Shown piece by piece: positions 25,810 to 38,725 of a DNA stretch of 64,000 bases. The notes under the pieces were generated by a model. The model did not search any database. It saw nothing but the letters and a program-made list of their open reading frames with translations, and had not been told where the DNA came from. Source of the DNA: JBGSUZ01 sp963677505 (GTDB taxonomy: Bacteria > Bacillota > Clostridia > Peptostreptococcales > Acidaminobacteraceae); the NCBI GenBank assembly GCA_963677505.2, contig CAXXWB010000017.1, positions 273,365-337,364 of the forward strand, in the 5' to 3' direction. Each line of letters starts with the position of its first letter. The first letter of the stretch is position 1. Position numbers and translations under genes: made by a program.

Positions 25810-26032
25810 TCGCTAACAATTCATGACAGATACTTCGTAGAAGTATTGAGAATGAATTGTGGATTCGCCGTTAGGCGAATAGCTTCCTCTTCTTGAAAGT
25901 TGTTACACCTTCAAAACTGTATATGTTTAAGCACTTCCATCGAATTGTTAGGTTGAGCTTGCGTTTTGAACTTTACGCTCTAGGTTTCACTTCGTGAAAC
26001 ACGCTTACCTTTCGGCAATGCTCTTTTTTTGA
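25810..26032 (-). other. 23S-5S spacer with processing-type hairpins
   Basis: Holds a long hairpin with arms ACAATTCAT/ATGAATTGT (25816-25824, 25852-25860), a second with ATTCGCC/GGCGAAT (25863-25880), and a TTCAAAACTGTATATG segment repeated in other spacers of the operon. No tRNA is present. Confidence 0.6.
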
Positions 26033-28950
<2,918 letters not shown>

Positions 28951-29149
28951 ATATATCAATTGGTTTTTACACCACTGATGGATTTTACCTTTGTTACTTT
29001 TCGATGTGTTACTCTTACATATACAGTTTTCAAGGTGCAATCTTTGCCTACCGCTATTTGCTTCGCAAAGAGCTTTCGGCATTCATTTGGCTTTCGGTGA
29101 TTGCTTCGCAATAACCTTTCGCCCGATGTTTCGCTAAGCGAAAAATCGT

Positions 29150-29225
29150 TGGTGGAGGATAAGAGGATCGAACTCTTGACCCCCTGCGTGCAAGGCAGGT
29201 GCTCTCCCAGCTGAGCTAATCCCCC
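29150..29225 (-). tRNA. tRNA-Ala (anticodon TGC)
   Basis: A 76-base cloverleaf in the 16S-23S spacer: acceptor GGGGGAT/ATCCTCC, anticodon stem CCTGC-CTTGCAC-GCAGG with TGC, T-loop GTTCGATCC and an encoded CCA. It is the only tRNA in this spacer; tRNA-Ile, its frequent partner, is absent. Confidence 0.95.
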
Positions 29226-29375
29226 GGGTATGTGCGGCGTCCCTATACTCTTATGAGCACCGGTATTTCGCAGAAACATCCGAGAACTCACGCTGAGCAC
29301 AGCGACTCGCTATGCTGAGGTTCTATTCATTTCTGAATAACGATCCCTCAAAACCAAACAGTGTATAACTTAGCT

Positions 29376-30912
<1,537 letters not shown>

Positions 30913-31129
30913 AAATCCTGTGCATTTCGAAAAATGCTGACTCGGATTGAACTCCGACATTTACATGTCATCGTTTTGGTTTCCTTAGAAACCATCCGGT
31001 TTTGTTCCTCTACGCCGACGGGGTCGGTTTCGAGTCACTGTCTTTAAAAAGACATTTTGAATCTTTCGATTCATTTAAATTGTGATGCATAATGCATCGT
31101 ATCAATCTAAGCTTTTTGTTATACACTGT

Positions 31130-31145
31130 TTAGTTTTCAAGGATC
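31130..31145 (-). promoter_or_regulatory. boxA-like antitermination element in the rRNA leader
   Basis: ATCCTTGAAAACTA on the minus strand between promoter P2 and 16S resembles the Firmicute rRNA boxA context. Related CTTGAAAACTGTATAT copies occur in the 16S-23S spacer (near 29020-29035) and before 5S (near 25905-25920). Confidence 0.5.
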
Positions 31146-31202
31146 GTTGCGCCGTTTTGCAACTGCGCTTTGTGTCGCTCGGTAACTCTTGGCGACTTAA
31201 AT

Positions 31203-31231
31203 ATCTTACCACCGTTAAGCTTTCCTGTCAA
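31203..31231 (-). promoter_or_regulatory. rRNA operon promoter P2
   Basis: TTGACA (31231-31226), 17-base spacer, TAAGAT (31208-31203) on the minus strand, with an A/T-rich UP-like tract just upstream. It lies about 290 bases before the 16S 5' end. Confidence 0.85.
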
Positions 31232-31295
31232 CACTTTTTTAAATTTTATTTTTCTTTGTTTCGTTTGTGTTTACCCTCTCGCAAGGGACTTGATT

Positions 31296-31324
31296 AATAT
31301 ACCATCCACACCTACTACCGTCAA
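31296..31324 (-). promoter_or_regulatory. rRNA operon promoter P1
   Basis: TTGACG (31324-31319), 17-base spacer, TATATT (31301-31296) on the minus strand, 93 bases upstream of P2. Tandem promoters of this spacing are usual for Firmicute rrn operons. The remaining leader 30913-31525 has no protein gene that I can support. Confidence 0.8.
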
Positions 31325-31435
31325 CCCCTATCCTGAATGTTGTAATTTTCAGATTACTTTCCGAATGACAGCACCTTCATTATACCCGTAAGCTTTCATT
31401 CTAAACGCCATCTTCAAAGTAATTTTCTATATAAG

Positions 31436-31464
31436 AGAAGGGAAGTCTTTTCGACTTCCCTTCT
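31436..31464 (-). terminator. Hairpin downstream of lysS
   Basis: Perfect 12-bp stem AGAAGGGAAGTC/GACTTCCCTTCT with a 5-base loop, between the lysS stop and the rrn promoters. The T-tract after it is poor, so termination strength is uncertain. Confidence 0.6.
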
Positions 31465-31525
31465 TACTAAACAACGATCTATTCTATAGAGTACTTAATC
31501 ACTTGAGTGTCTATACTTACTTGAA

Positions 31526-33004
31526 TTACTTGTTAAGAATCGGCTTCATAGTAGGGAAGAAGATAACATCTCTAATAGAAGGCGAGTTAGTTAAGAGCAT
31601 GATCATACGGTCTACACCGATACCAAGTCCACCTGTTGGTGGCAAACCAACTTCGAGAGCATTCAAGAAGTCTTCATCCATCATTTGTGCTTCGTCATCG
31701 CCTGCTTCACGCTGTTTTACTTGTTCTTCAAAACGACCCCTTTGGTCAATTGGGTCATTGAGTTCAGAGAAGGCATTGGCAATCTCCCAAGTATTTGCAA
31801 AGGCTTCAAAACGATTTGTGATATTTGGGTTGTTTGGATTTCTCTTTGCAAGTGGTGATACTTCTACTGGGTGATGCGTAATGAACGTAGGCTGAATCAA
31901 ATGTTCCTCACAGAAAGTTTCAAAGGCTTCATTGATGATGTGCCCTTTTTTCATATCTGGTTTGATCTCGAGACCTAATTTTTTACCCGCTTCACGAGCA
32001 GCTTCATCTGTTTCGATTAAGTCAAAGTTCACGCCTGCATACTGTGTAACAGCGTCTGTCATAGATAAACGTTTCCATGGTGGTTTGAAATCTAATTCAG
32101 TACCTTGGAAATCTACCTTCATTGTGCCATTAGCTTGCTCGCAGCAGTAAGCAACAAGATTTTCAGTGAGTTCCATCATATATTCATAGTCTTCATAAGC
32201 AACGTAAACTTCCATCGCAGAATACTCTGGGTTATGTTTGATAGAAATGCCTTCATTTCTAAACATTTTACCCATTTCATACACGCCATCAAAACCGCCG
32301 ACAATAAGTCTTTTGAGGTACAGCTCATTGGCAATCCTCATGTACATGTCAATGTCCAAGGTATTGTGGTGAGTAATGAAAGGTCTTGCTGTTGCACCAC
32401 CTGCAATTGTTGAAAGAATAGGTGTTTCAACTTCTAAGAAGCCCAAATTGTCCAAATACGATCTGATTCCTCTTGTGATTTTGTTTCTTTTGATAAAGGT
32501 TTCTTTAACTTCTGGATTAACGATTAAATCCACATATCTTTGTCTATATCTAATTTCTGTATCTTTAAGGCCATGCCATTTCTCAGGAAGCACTTGAAGC
32601 GATTTAGATAAAAGAAGGATTTCCTCAACTTTTACTGAAATTTCTTCTTTTTTTGTTTTAAAAACTTCACCTGCTATTCCGACAATATCCCCAATATCGT
32701 AAGTTTGTACAATATCGTATTCTTCGGCGCCGATGGCATCAGACTTTATATAAGTTTGGATTCTGCCGTCACGGTCTTGAATATCTAAGAAACAAGCTTT
32801 ACCCATGATTCGTTTTGCCATAATACGACCAGCAATCTTAACGTGTTTACCTTCATAAGACTCAAAGCCTTCGATGATGCCCTTGCTGAATGCTGTTCTT
32901 TCATACTTTTCAATTTTAAAAGGGTCTCTGCCATCTTGCTGAAGCTTGGTGAGCTTATCCCTCCTAACTTGCAAAACTTCGGATAAATTTAATTCTTCAC
33001 TCAT
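31526..33004 (-). CDS. lysS: Lysyl-tRNA synthetase, class II
   Basis: A 492-residue class II synthetase charging tRNA-Lys. The N-terminal OB-fold anticodon-binding domain is at about 50-150 (GRIMAKRIMGKACFLDIQDRDG). Motif 2 GKMFRNEGISIKHNPEYSAME is near 250, and motif 3 GLPPTGGLGIGVDRMIM is near 455. ATG 33004 follows GGAGGTG; an upstream TTG at 33019 is less likely. It lies 85 bases after greA and just upstream of the rRNA operon, the same neighbours as lysS in B. subtilis. Confidence 0.96.
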   Translation of the reverse strand: MSEELNLSEVLQVRRDKLTKLQQDGRDPFKIEKYERTAFSKGIIEGFESYEGKHVKIAGRIMAKRIMGKACFLDIQDRDGRIQTYIKSDAIGAEEYDIVQTYDIGDIVGIAGEVFKTKKEEISVKVEEILLLSKSLQVLPEKWHGLKDTEIRYRQRYVDLIVNPEVKETFIKRNKITRGIRSYLDNLGFLEVETPILSTIAGGATARPFITHHNTLDIDMYMRIANELYLKRLIVGGFDGVYEMGKMFRNEGISIKHNPEYSAMEVYVAYEDYEYMMELTENLVAYCCEQANGTMKVDFQGTELDFKPPWKRLSMTDAVTQYAGVNFDLIETDEAAREAGKKLGLEIKPDMKKGHIINEAFETFCEEHLIQPTFITHHPVEVSPLAKRNPNNPNITNRFEAFANTWEIANAFSELNDPIDQRGRFEEQVKQREAGDDEAQMMDEDFLNALEVGLPPTGGLGIGVDRMIMLLTNSPSIRDVIFFPTMKPILNK

Positions 33005-33088
33005 GTTAGTCACCTCCAAAATTTAAAGAATCGATACAGGTAGCCCCGTATCGATCCATTGTGTCTGTTTGATAGCGCCTTAAGGCCA

Positions 33089-33565
33089 TTATCTTCCGAT
33101 TTTTTGAATTTCAAATTTAGCAAATCCATCTGGGACTTGAACTTCAATCGTATCCCCTACTTTTTTGCCAATTAGAGCTCTACCCACCGGAGACTCGTTG
33201 GAAATCTTGTTTTCGTACGGATCTGCTTCTGTTGCACCTACAATTGTATATGTTTCTGTTTCTTGTGTGTCTGTATCTTTAATGATGACACTTGAACCAA
33301 TGCTCACTTCATCTGTCTTGATCTCTGCTTCGTTGATAATCTTCGCATTGCTGAGGAGCCCTTCTAATTTCATGATTCTCTTTTCAAGATCCGCTTGATC
33401 GTTTTTCGCTTCATCGTATTCTGAGTTTTCACTGATATCTCCAAAGGCTAATGCAGCCTTAATTTTCTCAGCAACTTCTTTTCTTCTAACGGTTTTAAGA
33501 TGCTCGAGTTCGTCTTCAATTTTCTTTTGTCCTTCGGCAGTCATGATTACTTCTTTAGAACTCAT
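33089..33565 (-). CDS. greA: Transcription elongation factor GreA
   Basis: A 158-residue factor that enters the RNA polymerase secondary channel and stimulates cleavage of backtracked RNA. The N-terminal coiled coil (1-75) carries the acidic tip SENSEYDEAKNDQ near residues 47-58, and the C-terminal FKBP-like domain ends with VPDGFAKFEIQKI. The length is normal. ATG 33565 follows AAAGGAGTGTAAAAC. It lies between dusB and lysS. Confidence 0.95.
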   Translation of the reverse strand: MSSKEVIMTAEGQKKIEDELEHLKTVRRKEVAEKIKAALAFGDISENSEYDEAKNDQADLEKRIMKLEGLLSNAKIINEAEIKTDEVSIGSSVIIKDTDTQETETYTIVGATEADPYENKISNESPVGRALIGKKVGDTIEVQVPDGFAKFEIQKIGR

Positions 33566-33604
33566 GTTTTACACTCCTTTAACGCGAAAATGTGAGAATA
33601 GAAT

Positions 33605-33631
33605 TCAAGCACTGGGGTCTCCAGTGCTTAA
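33605..33631. other. Hairpin between dusB and greA
   Basis: Perfect 9-bp arms AAGCACTGG (33607-33615) and CCAGTGCTT (33621-33629) with a 5-base loop, without a clear T-tract. It may be a weak terminator of the birA-coaX-dusB unit or a processing site before greA. Confidence 0.5.
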
Positions 33632-33690
33632 AACTTATGCGAACATTATATTGTAAATAATATACACTGTCAAGGAATTCAAGGGCTTTT

Positions 33691-34644
33691 TTATACTGCT
33701 GATTCCAACAGTTCCACCATTTTTTCAGGATTTTTCTCTGTATTGATTTCATTCTTGATGTGGGTTGTATGAGGAATGCCCTTCAAATACCATGCGGCAT
33801 GTTTTCTCATTTCAATGAGACCCACGTGATCCCCTTTGTATTCTCGCATCAGTTCAAAATGTCTTAGTGCCACTTCAATTTTCTCTTTTGGCGACGGCAA
33901 CGGTAGCCTTTCCCCTGTTTCAAAGTAGTGCTCCACTTGTCTAAGTATCCAAGGATTTCCTTGAGCACCTCTTGCAATCATAATCCCATCCACATCGGCT
34001 ATTTCTTTCATGGCAATGGCATCCTCTAAAGTAAACACATCACCATTGCCGATGACTGGAATGCTTATCGTGCCTTTTACCTGTCTGACGATATCCCAAT
34101 CAGCTCTGCCTGAATAAAACTGATCTCGTGTTCTGCCATGAACCGTAATTGCTGATACCCCAGACGCCTCGGCAATTTTAGCAATTTCTACGGCGTTGAT
34201 TGAAGTCTCGTCCCATCCTTTTCGAAATTTAACAGTGACTGGCTTTTTTGCCACACTCACTACTTCTTTTAGAATAGCTTCTATTAATTTCGGATTTTTC
34301 ATCAAAGCTGAACCTTCACCATTTTTAACGATTTTAGGCGCAGGGCAACCCATATTGATATCTATCATGTCCGCAGGATGCTCATTTAGAAATTCGGTCA
34401 TGGCTCTAAAACAGCTAGGGTCGGAACCAAACATTTGGATGGCTATGGGGTGTTCTTCTGATTCGATATGCATCATTTGATAGGTCTTTTTATCATTGTA
34501 CGTAAAAGCTTTTGCACTGACCATTTCAGAAACCATTAGTCCCTTATAAAACGATCTGCAAATCAGTCGAAATGGCAAATCTGTGACACCAGCCATAGGG
34601 CCTAGCACCACTGCGCTTTCCAACTGAACATTACCTATTTTCAT
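33691..34644 (-). CDS. dusB: tRNA-dihydrouridine synthase, DusB type
   Basis: A 317-residue FMN enzyme with a TIM barrel that reduces uridines in the tRNA D-loop. GPMAGVTDLPFR at 16-27 binds FMN. The catalytic cysteine lies in INMGCPAPKIVK near residue 99, VHGRTRDQFYSGRADW near 167 and GNGDVFTLEDA near 198 follow. The helical C-terminal domain is complete. ATG 34644 lies 17 bases after coaX. In B. subtilis the orthologue (yacF) also precedes lysS. Confidence 0.93.
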   Translation of the reverse strand: MKIGNVQLESAVVLGPMAGVTDLPFRLICRSFYKGLMVSEMVSAKAFTYNDKKTYQMMHIESEEHPIAIQMFGSDPSCFRAMTEFLNEHPADMIDINMGCPAPKIVKNGEGSALMKNPKLIEAILKEVVSVAKKPVTVKFRKGWDETSINAVEIAKIAEASGVSAITVHGRTRDQFYSGRADWDIVRQVKGTISIPVIGNGDVFTLEDAIAMKEIADVDGIMIARGAQGNPWILRQVEHYFETGERLPLPSPKEKIEVALRHFELMREYKGDHVGLIEMRKHAAWYLKGIPHTTHIKNEINTEKNPEKMVELLESAV

Positions 34645-34661
34645 GTAATTCCTCCAATTAA

Positions 34662-35450
34662 TTAAGCTCTCGCTTCGTTACGGTCTCGATTCATTTGGTA
34701 TATTAAATTAAGACCATCTAGGGTCAAGAATTTGTCAACTACTTCTATGGTCTCAGACTCTGAAGATATTAGTGAAGCAAGTCCTCCAGTGGCCACCACG
34801 CGACAATCTGGCCAACCTAATTCAGCTTTCATTCTCTTCACAAGATAGTCCACTGACCCGACATAACCGTAAATAACACCTGATTGTATGCTCGCTGTGG
34901 TGTTTTTACAAATGACGGTGTCTGGTTTCACTAACTCGACTCTTGTCAGTTTAGCCGCCTTATCAAACAGGGCGTCGCTTGAAATTTTAATACCAGGCAT
35001 GATGGCACCGCCGAGATACTCATTTTTGTCTGTTATCGCACAAAAAGTTGTGGCGGTTCCAAAATCTACAACAATTGCAGGACCACCGTATTTCTTTATT
35101 GTCGCTACGGCATTTACAATTCTGTCGGCTCCTACTTGCTTCGGATTATCGTATTTAATGTTCATGCCTGTTTTAACACCAGGCCCAACAACAATGGCAT
35201 CTTTATTGCAGTACTTTTGCGCCATGTGTTGAAGGGAATACATGATGGTTGGAACGACCGATGATATAATAACGTCATCTACCTCTGCTAGGGCAAGGCC
35301 TTCATATCTAAATAACTGATCTACAAAAATACCGATTTCGTCTGCTGACTTGCTCTTGTCAGTCGACATTCTCCAAGTGGTCAATAATTGATCACCTTTA
35401 TATACGCCTAAAACAATATTGGTGTTACCCACGTCAAACGCTAAAAGCAT
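34662..35450 (-). CDS. coaX: Type III pantothenate kinase
   Basis: A 262-residue kinase of the ASKHA fold for the first step of coenzyme A synthesis, not inhibited by CoA in the family. LAFDVGNTNIVLGVY at 3-17 is the P-loop-like motif, DRIVNAVA near 108 and VVDFGTATTFCAI near 127 are the other phosphate motifs, and ATGGLASLI near 220 closes the nucleotide site. ATG 35450 follows AGGTGAAAAA. It lies directly after birA. CoA supply fits the acyl-CoA fermentation block upstream. Confidence 0.95.
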   Translation of the reverse strand: MLLAFDVGNTNIVLGVYKGDQLLTTWRMSTDKSKSADEIGIFVDQLFRYEGLALAEVDDVIISSVVPTIMYSLQHMAQKYCNKDAIVVGPGVKTGMNIKYDNPKQVGADRIVNAVATIKKYGGPAIVVDFGTATTFCAITDKNEYLGGAIMPGIKISSDALFDKAAKLTRVELVKPDTVICKNTTASIQSGVIYGYVGSVDYLVKRMKAELGWPDCRVVATGGLASLISSESETIEVVDKFLTLDGLNLIYQMNRDRNEARA

Positions 35451-35493
35451 TTTTTCACCTACTTATCCTTCGTCAATATTGGTTATATGATAT

Positions 35494-36474
35494 TTATACG
35501 TAATAATCTATGCCTCTAACGGAAACTTCTCCATAGTTTACATAGGCTGTCTCACCATCTTCAAAAGCAACTAAAAGAGCCCCTTTATCATCAATTTCCA
35601 AAGCTTTTCCAATGCGTTCAGTCTTGCCAATAACTTTTACCGTTTTACCAATGGTCACTGATTTTTCTCTGTAGATTTTCAAAAGTTCTGTTAGAGCGTC
35701 TTCATTGTACAGCGCTTTCTCATAATGTATATATGCTTCAATAAAGGCGTACAGTAAATCCAACTTATTCACATGTTCATGGCTTTCTATTCCTAGAGAT
35801 GAGGCTTTATGCTCTATATCTTCTGGGAAACTAGGTTGGTTGACGTTGATGCCTATACCCAAGACCACATAGTTAACCCTCTGCCACTCAGCACTCATTT
35901 CAGAAAGGATGCCGCAGATTTTTCGGTCGTTGACAATCAAATCATTTGGCCATTTGATTCCCGCCTTTAATTTTGTGACTTTTTCTATAGCTTCAGATAC
36001 GGCCACTGCACCAATCAAGGTCAATCTAAAAGATGTTTCTGGTTCTATATCCGGCCTAATGAGGAGTGACATCCAAAGTCCGTCGCCCTTTGAGGAATGC
36101 CAGTTTCGCCCCAATCTTCCTCTTCCCATTTGCTGTTCATCTGCAATAATCAAAATTCGATTTTCTTCTGTTTCTAAGGCAATTCGTTTCGCTTCAAGAT
36201 TTGTCGAATCTAATACCTCGTGATAAATTACGCGATTAAGCCAATCTTTATTTTTAAACAGTAGGCTTAAAGATGCCTGAGTCAAACATTCATTTTGCGC
36301 TTTTAAACGATACCCTTTGCGAGAGGATGATTCTATTTCATAACCATCTGTTTTCAGTTGGTTAATTATTTTCCAGATCATTGTTCTTGAAACACCTAGT
36401 TGTCCCGAGAGCTCCTCTCCCGATACATAGTCACTACCGCTGTTTTGCAGTGCTTCTAATACGCTTACTTTCAT
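35494..36474 (-). CDS. birA: Biotin-protein ligase with repressor domain (BirA)
   Basis: A 326-residue bifunctional protein. The N-terminal winged helix (ELSGQLGVSRTMIWKIINQL at about 22-41) is of the DNA-binding repressor class. The ligase core has the biotinyl-AMP loop GRGRLGRNWHS near 118-128 and KWPNDLIVNDRKICGIL near 184. The C-terminal SH3-like domain is present. It would attach biotin to the lysine of the carrier encoded just upstream (37853-38263), so its position next to the decarboxylase operon makes functional sense. ATG 36474 lies after GAGGTGAGTC. Confidence 0.94.
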   Translation of the reverse strand: MKVSVLEALQNSGSDYVSGEELSGQLGVSRTMIWKIINQLKTDGYEIESSSRKGYRLKAQNECLTQASLSLLFKNKDWLNRVIYHEVLDSTNLEAKRIALETEENRILIIADEQQMGRGRLGRNWHSSKGDGLWMSLLIRPDIEPETSFRLTLIGAVAVSEAIEKVTKLKAGIKWPNDLIVNDRKICGILSEMSAEWQRVNYVVLGIGINVNQPSFPEDIEHKASSLGIESHEHVNKLDLLYAFIEAYIHYEKALYNEDALTELLKIYREKSVTIGKTVKVIGKTERIGKALEIDDKGALLVAFEDGETAYVNYGEVSVRGIDYYV

Positions 36475-36574
36475 GACTCACCTCTAATTTGACTGGATTA
36501 TGGTCACACAGCATTTATAGTACACCTTTTACCCTAAAATTACAAACCCCTATCTTTGATTCCTTTTTTTAGAT

Positions 36575-36613
36575 TTAAAAAAGGCTTGTCAGCACACAGG
36601 CGACAAGCCTTCT
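36575..36613 (-). terminator. Terminator of the methylmalonyl-CoA decarboxylase operon
   Basis: Perfect 10-bp arms AAGGCTTGTC (36581-36590) and GACAAGCCTT (36602-36611) followed by TTTTTTAAA on the minus strand. It separates the mmd genes from birA. Confidence 0.85.
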
Positions 36614-36685
36614 TATAAAATATATTTACAGTGCCACTTTAGAGAGCAATTAGATACTTAAATAGCTTCACAGTCTAAGCATGGC

Positions 36686-37819
36686 TTATTTGAACAGGGT
36701 AAGCATAATCCCTGCTGATACTGCTGAACCAATAACACCTGCTACATTAGGTCCCATAGCGTGCATTAAAAGGAAGTTGCTCGGATTCTCTTTTTGCCCA
36801 ACTTTCTGAGAAACTCTCGCAGCCATTGGCACAGCAGAAACCCCTGCAGAACCAATGAGCGGATTAACTTTTCCACCAGACATTTTATACATGATTTTAC
36901 CGAAGATAACACCAGCAGCTGTACCCACGCCGAAAGCGATAACGCCTAAAACAACAATTTTAAGGGTTTCAACTTTTAGGAAAGTTTCTGCAGATGCAGT
37001 TGCACCAACGGTAACACCGAGGAAAATAACAACCATGTTCATCATAGCATTTTTAGCTGTATCTTCAAGTCTAGCGACCAATCCGCTTTCTCTAAATAAA
37101 TTACCCAACATGAGCATGCCCACAAGACCTGCTGCTGGTGGTACTAAAAGTGATACAAATACAGTAACCATTATTGGGAATACAATTCTTTCAAGTTTAG
37201 AAACTTCTCTTAATTGCTCCATTTTTACCATTCGCTCTTCTTTGGTGGTCAAAGCCATCATAATCGGAGGCTGGATAATTGGAACCAATGCCATATAGGA
37301 ATAAGCAGCTACAGCTATTGTCCCCATCAGGTGAGGCGCTAGTCTGGAAGCCAAGAAAATCGCCGTTGGACCATCGGCGCCGCCGATGATACCGATAGAT
37401 GCGGCTTCCTGTCCTGTAAAGCCAAGTGCAATCGCACCGATAAATGTAATGAATATACCAAATTGTGCCGCTGCACCAAGAAGCAATGCTTTTGGGTTTG
37501 CAATCAAAGGTGCAAAGTCAGTCATTGCGCCAACACCAAGGAAAATCAGAGGTGGGAAAATACCTAAGTGATCTCCTTGATACAGATAGTAAAGCAGTCC
37601 GCCAATAGGACTATCTGCTGATGGTTCTGCCATTAAATAGGCAAACGGCAAATTGGCCAGCAACATACCGAAGGCAATTGGAATGAGCAGTAAAGGTTCA
37701 AATTCACGTCTTATTGCTAAGTAGAGCAAAACGAATGAAACACACAACATAATTCCATGTCCAGGAGTCATGCCCGCAAAGCCCGTACTTTTCAAAAAAT
37801 CAAGTATAGCTTGTACCAT
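36686..37819 (-). CDS. mmdB: Na+-translocating decarboxylase beta subunit (membrane carboxybiotin decarboxylase)
   Basis: A 377-residue integral membrane protein with about ten hydrophobic helices, the OadB/GcdB/MmdB family. It decarboxylates carboxybiotin and couples this to Na+ export. Signature stretches: GVGAMTDFAPLIANPK near 107-122 with the buried Asp, GIIGGADGPTAIFLASRL near 150 and the C-terminal NFLLMHAMGPNVAGVIGSA near 345. ATG 37819 follows AGGAGACCTACA-type site. It is the last gene of the operon mcmA1 to mmdB. The neighbouring alpha subunit and mutase genes indicate methylmalonyl-CoA rather than oxaloacetate or glutaconyl-CoA as substrate. Confidence 0.93.
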   Translation of the reverse strand: MVQAILDFLKSTGFAGMTPGHGIMLCVSFVLLYLAIRREFEPLLLIPIAFGMLLANLPFAYLMAEPSADSPIGGLLYYLYQGDHLGIFPPLIFLGVGAMTDFAPLIANPKALLLGAAAQFGIFITFIGAIALGFTGQEAASIGIIGGADGPTAIFLASRLAPHLMGTIAVAAYSYMALVPIIQPPIMMALTTKEERMVKMEQLREVSKLERIVFPIMVTVFVSLLVPPAAGLVGMLMLGNLFRESGLVARLEDTAKNAMMNMVVIFLGVTVGATASAETFLKVETLKIVVLGVIAFGVGTAAGVIFGKIMYKMSGGKVNPLIGSAGVSAVPMAARVSQKVGQKENPSNFLLMHAMGPNVAGVIGSAVSAGIMLTLFK

Positions 37820-37852
37820 TGTAGGTCTCCTTTCAAATCAGAAAATGGGTTC

Positions 37853-38263
37853 TTACTCGATAACGACTAAGAGCTCACCTGAATTGACGGAAGAACCTTT
37901 AGAAGTTGGTATTGCAGCAATTCTGCCTGCAGTTGGTGCCATGATTTCATTTTCCATTTTCATCGCTTCAAGAATTAGGAGTACTTGGCCTGACTTAACT
38001 GTATCGCCAACGTTCACTTTAATGTCTAAAATTGTGCCCGGCATTGGCGATGTAATTTTCGTACCACCTTCTGGAATATTTGTTGGCGCTGATGCTGCCG
38101 CCGCTACTGGGGCAGGTGCCGCAGCCGGTGCTGCAACTACTGGTGTAGCTGAGGCTACTGGAGCAGGTGCAGCCACAGGTCTCGCTACTGGCACTACGCC
38201 GCCTACTTCTTCAACATCTACTTCATATTGTTTTCCATTTACTGTGATATTAAATTTTCTCAT
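37853..38263 (-). CDS. mmdC: Biotin carboxyl carrier subunit of the Na+-pumping decarboxylase
   Basis: A 136-residue carrier with three parts: a short N-terminal lead (FNITVNGKQYEVDVEEV), an Ala/Pro-rich flexible linker at about 25-62, and a biotinyl domain with the lysine in LEAMKMENEIMAP near residue 102. The linker lets biotin swing between MmdA and MmdB. BirA, encoded downstream, should biotinylate it. ATG 38263 follows GGGGGATTGG. The Ala/Pro-rich linker gives high GC and creates a long antisense frame that is not a gene. Confidence 0.93.
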   Translation of the reverse strand: MRKFNITVNGKQYEVDVEEVGGVVPVARPVAAPAPVASATPVVAAPAAAPAPVAAAASAPTNIPEGGTKITSPMPGTILDIKVNVGDTVKSGQVLLILEAMKMENEIMAPTAGRIAAIPTSKGSSVNSGELLVVIE

Positions 38264-38278
38264 TTTCCAATCCCCCTG

Positions 38279-38710
38279 TTAAAATCTGCTTCCAAGTTGT
38301 TCTGAACGACCTGCCGATGCCCACGTAGGCGTCGATTGACTTACTCTGCGAATGTTTCTAACTACTATATTACTCGTATGCGTTTCAAGAGATGAGGCTA
38401 TTGCCGCAGTAATAACCGCTATCAATTCCTCGCTAAGTTCATCGCTTGAAGCTGTAATTTCTTTGGGAACAACCCGCATCATTTCTGGTTGTACTGCTGG
38501 TGATTTATCCACTGTAACCGTATGGTTAATTCTGCTTTCAATGCCACGAACGATGACAGAGGTAAGCCCAATCATGTATTGTATGGCTATGAGCCCGACG
38601 AATGTAATTCCCATTCCCAACATTGTCACAACCAAAGAGAAAAACATTCTTTGATTGAGTGTTAGCGTGTGTATTGTATCCTTATTTAGAAATACCTCAA
38701 AAAATTCCAT
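38279..38710 (-). CDS. mmdD: OadG-type gamma/delta subunit of the Na+-pumping decarboxylase
   Basis: A 143-residue small membrane subunit with one transmembrane helix near residues 23-48 and a hydrophilic tail ending in the family's IRRVSQSTPTWASAGR-type segment. It anchors and stabilises the complex. ATG 38710 lies 6 bases after AGGTGG; the TTG six bases earlier is less likely. It sits between mmdA and mmdC, as in other mmd operons. Confidence 0.85.
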   Translation of the reverse strand: MEFFEVFLNKDTIHTLTLNQRMFFSLVVTMLGMGITFVGLIAIQYMIGLTSVIVRGIESRINHTVTVDKSPAVQPEMMRVVPKEITASSDELSEELIAVITAAIASSLETHTSNIVVRNIRRVSQSTPTWASAGRSEQLGSRF

Positions 38711-38725
38711 GGTCAACCACCTTTC

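Noticed and set aside
25616..25819. 67-residue frame over 5S rRNA
   Set aside because: Overlaps the 5S gene and the operon terminator.
37770..38282. 170-residue plus-strand frame opposite the biotin carrier gene
   Set aside because: It is the shadow of the Ala/Pro-rich linker of the carrier; low complexity and no ribosome site.
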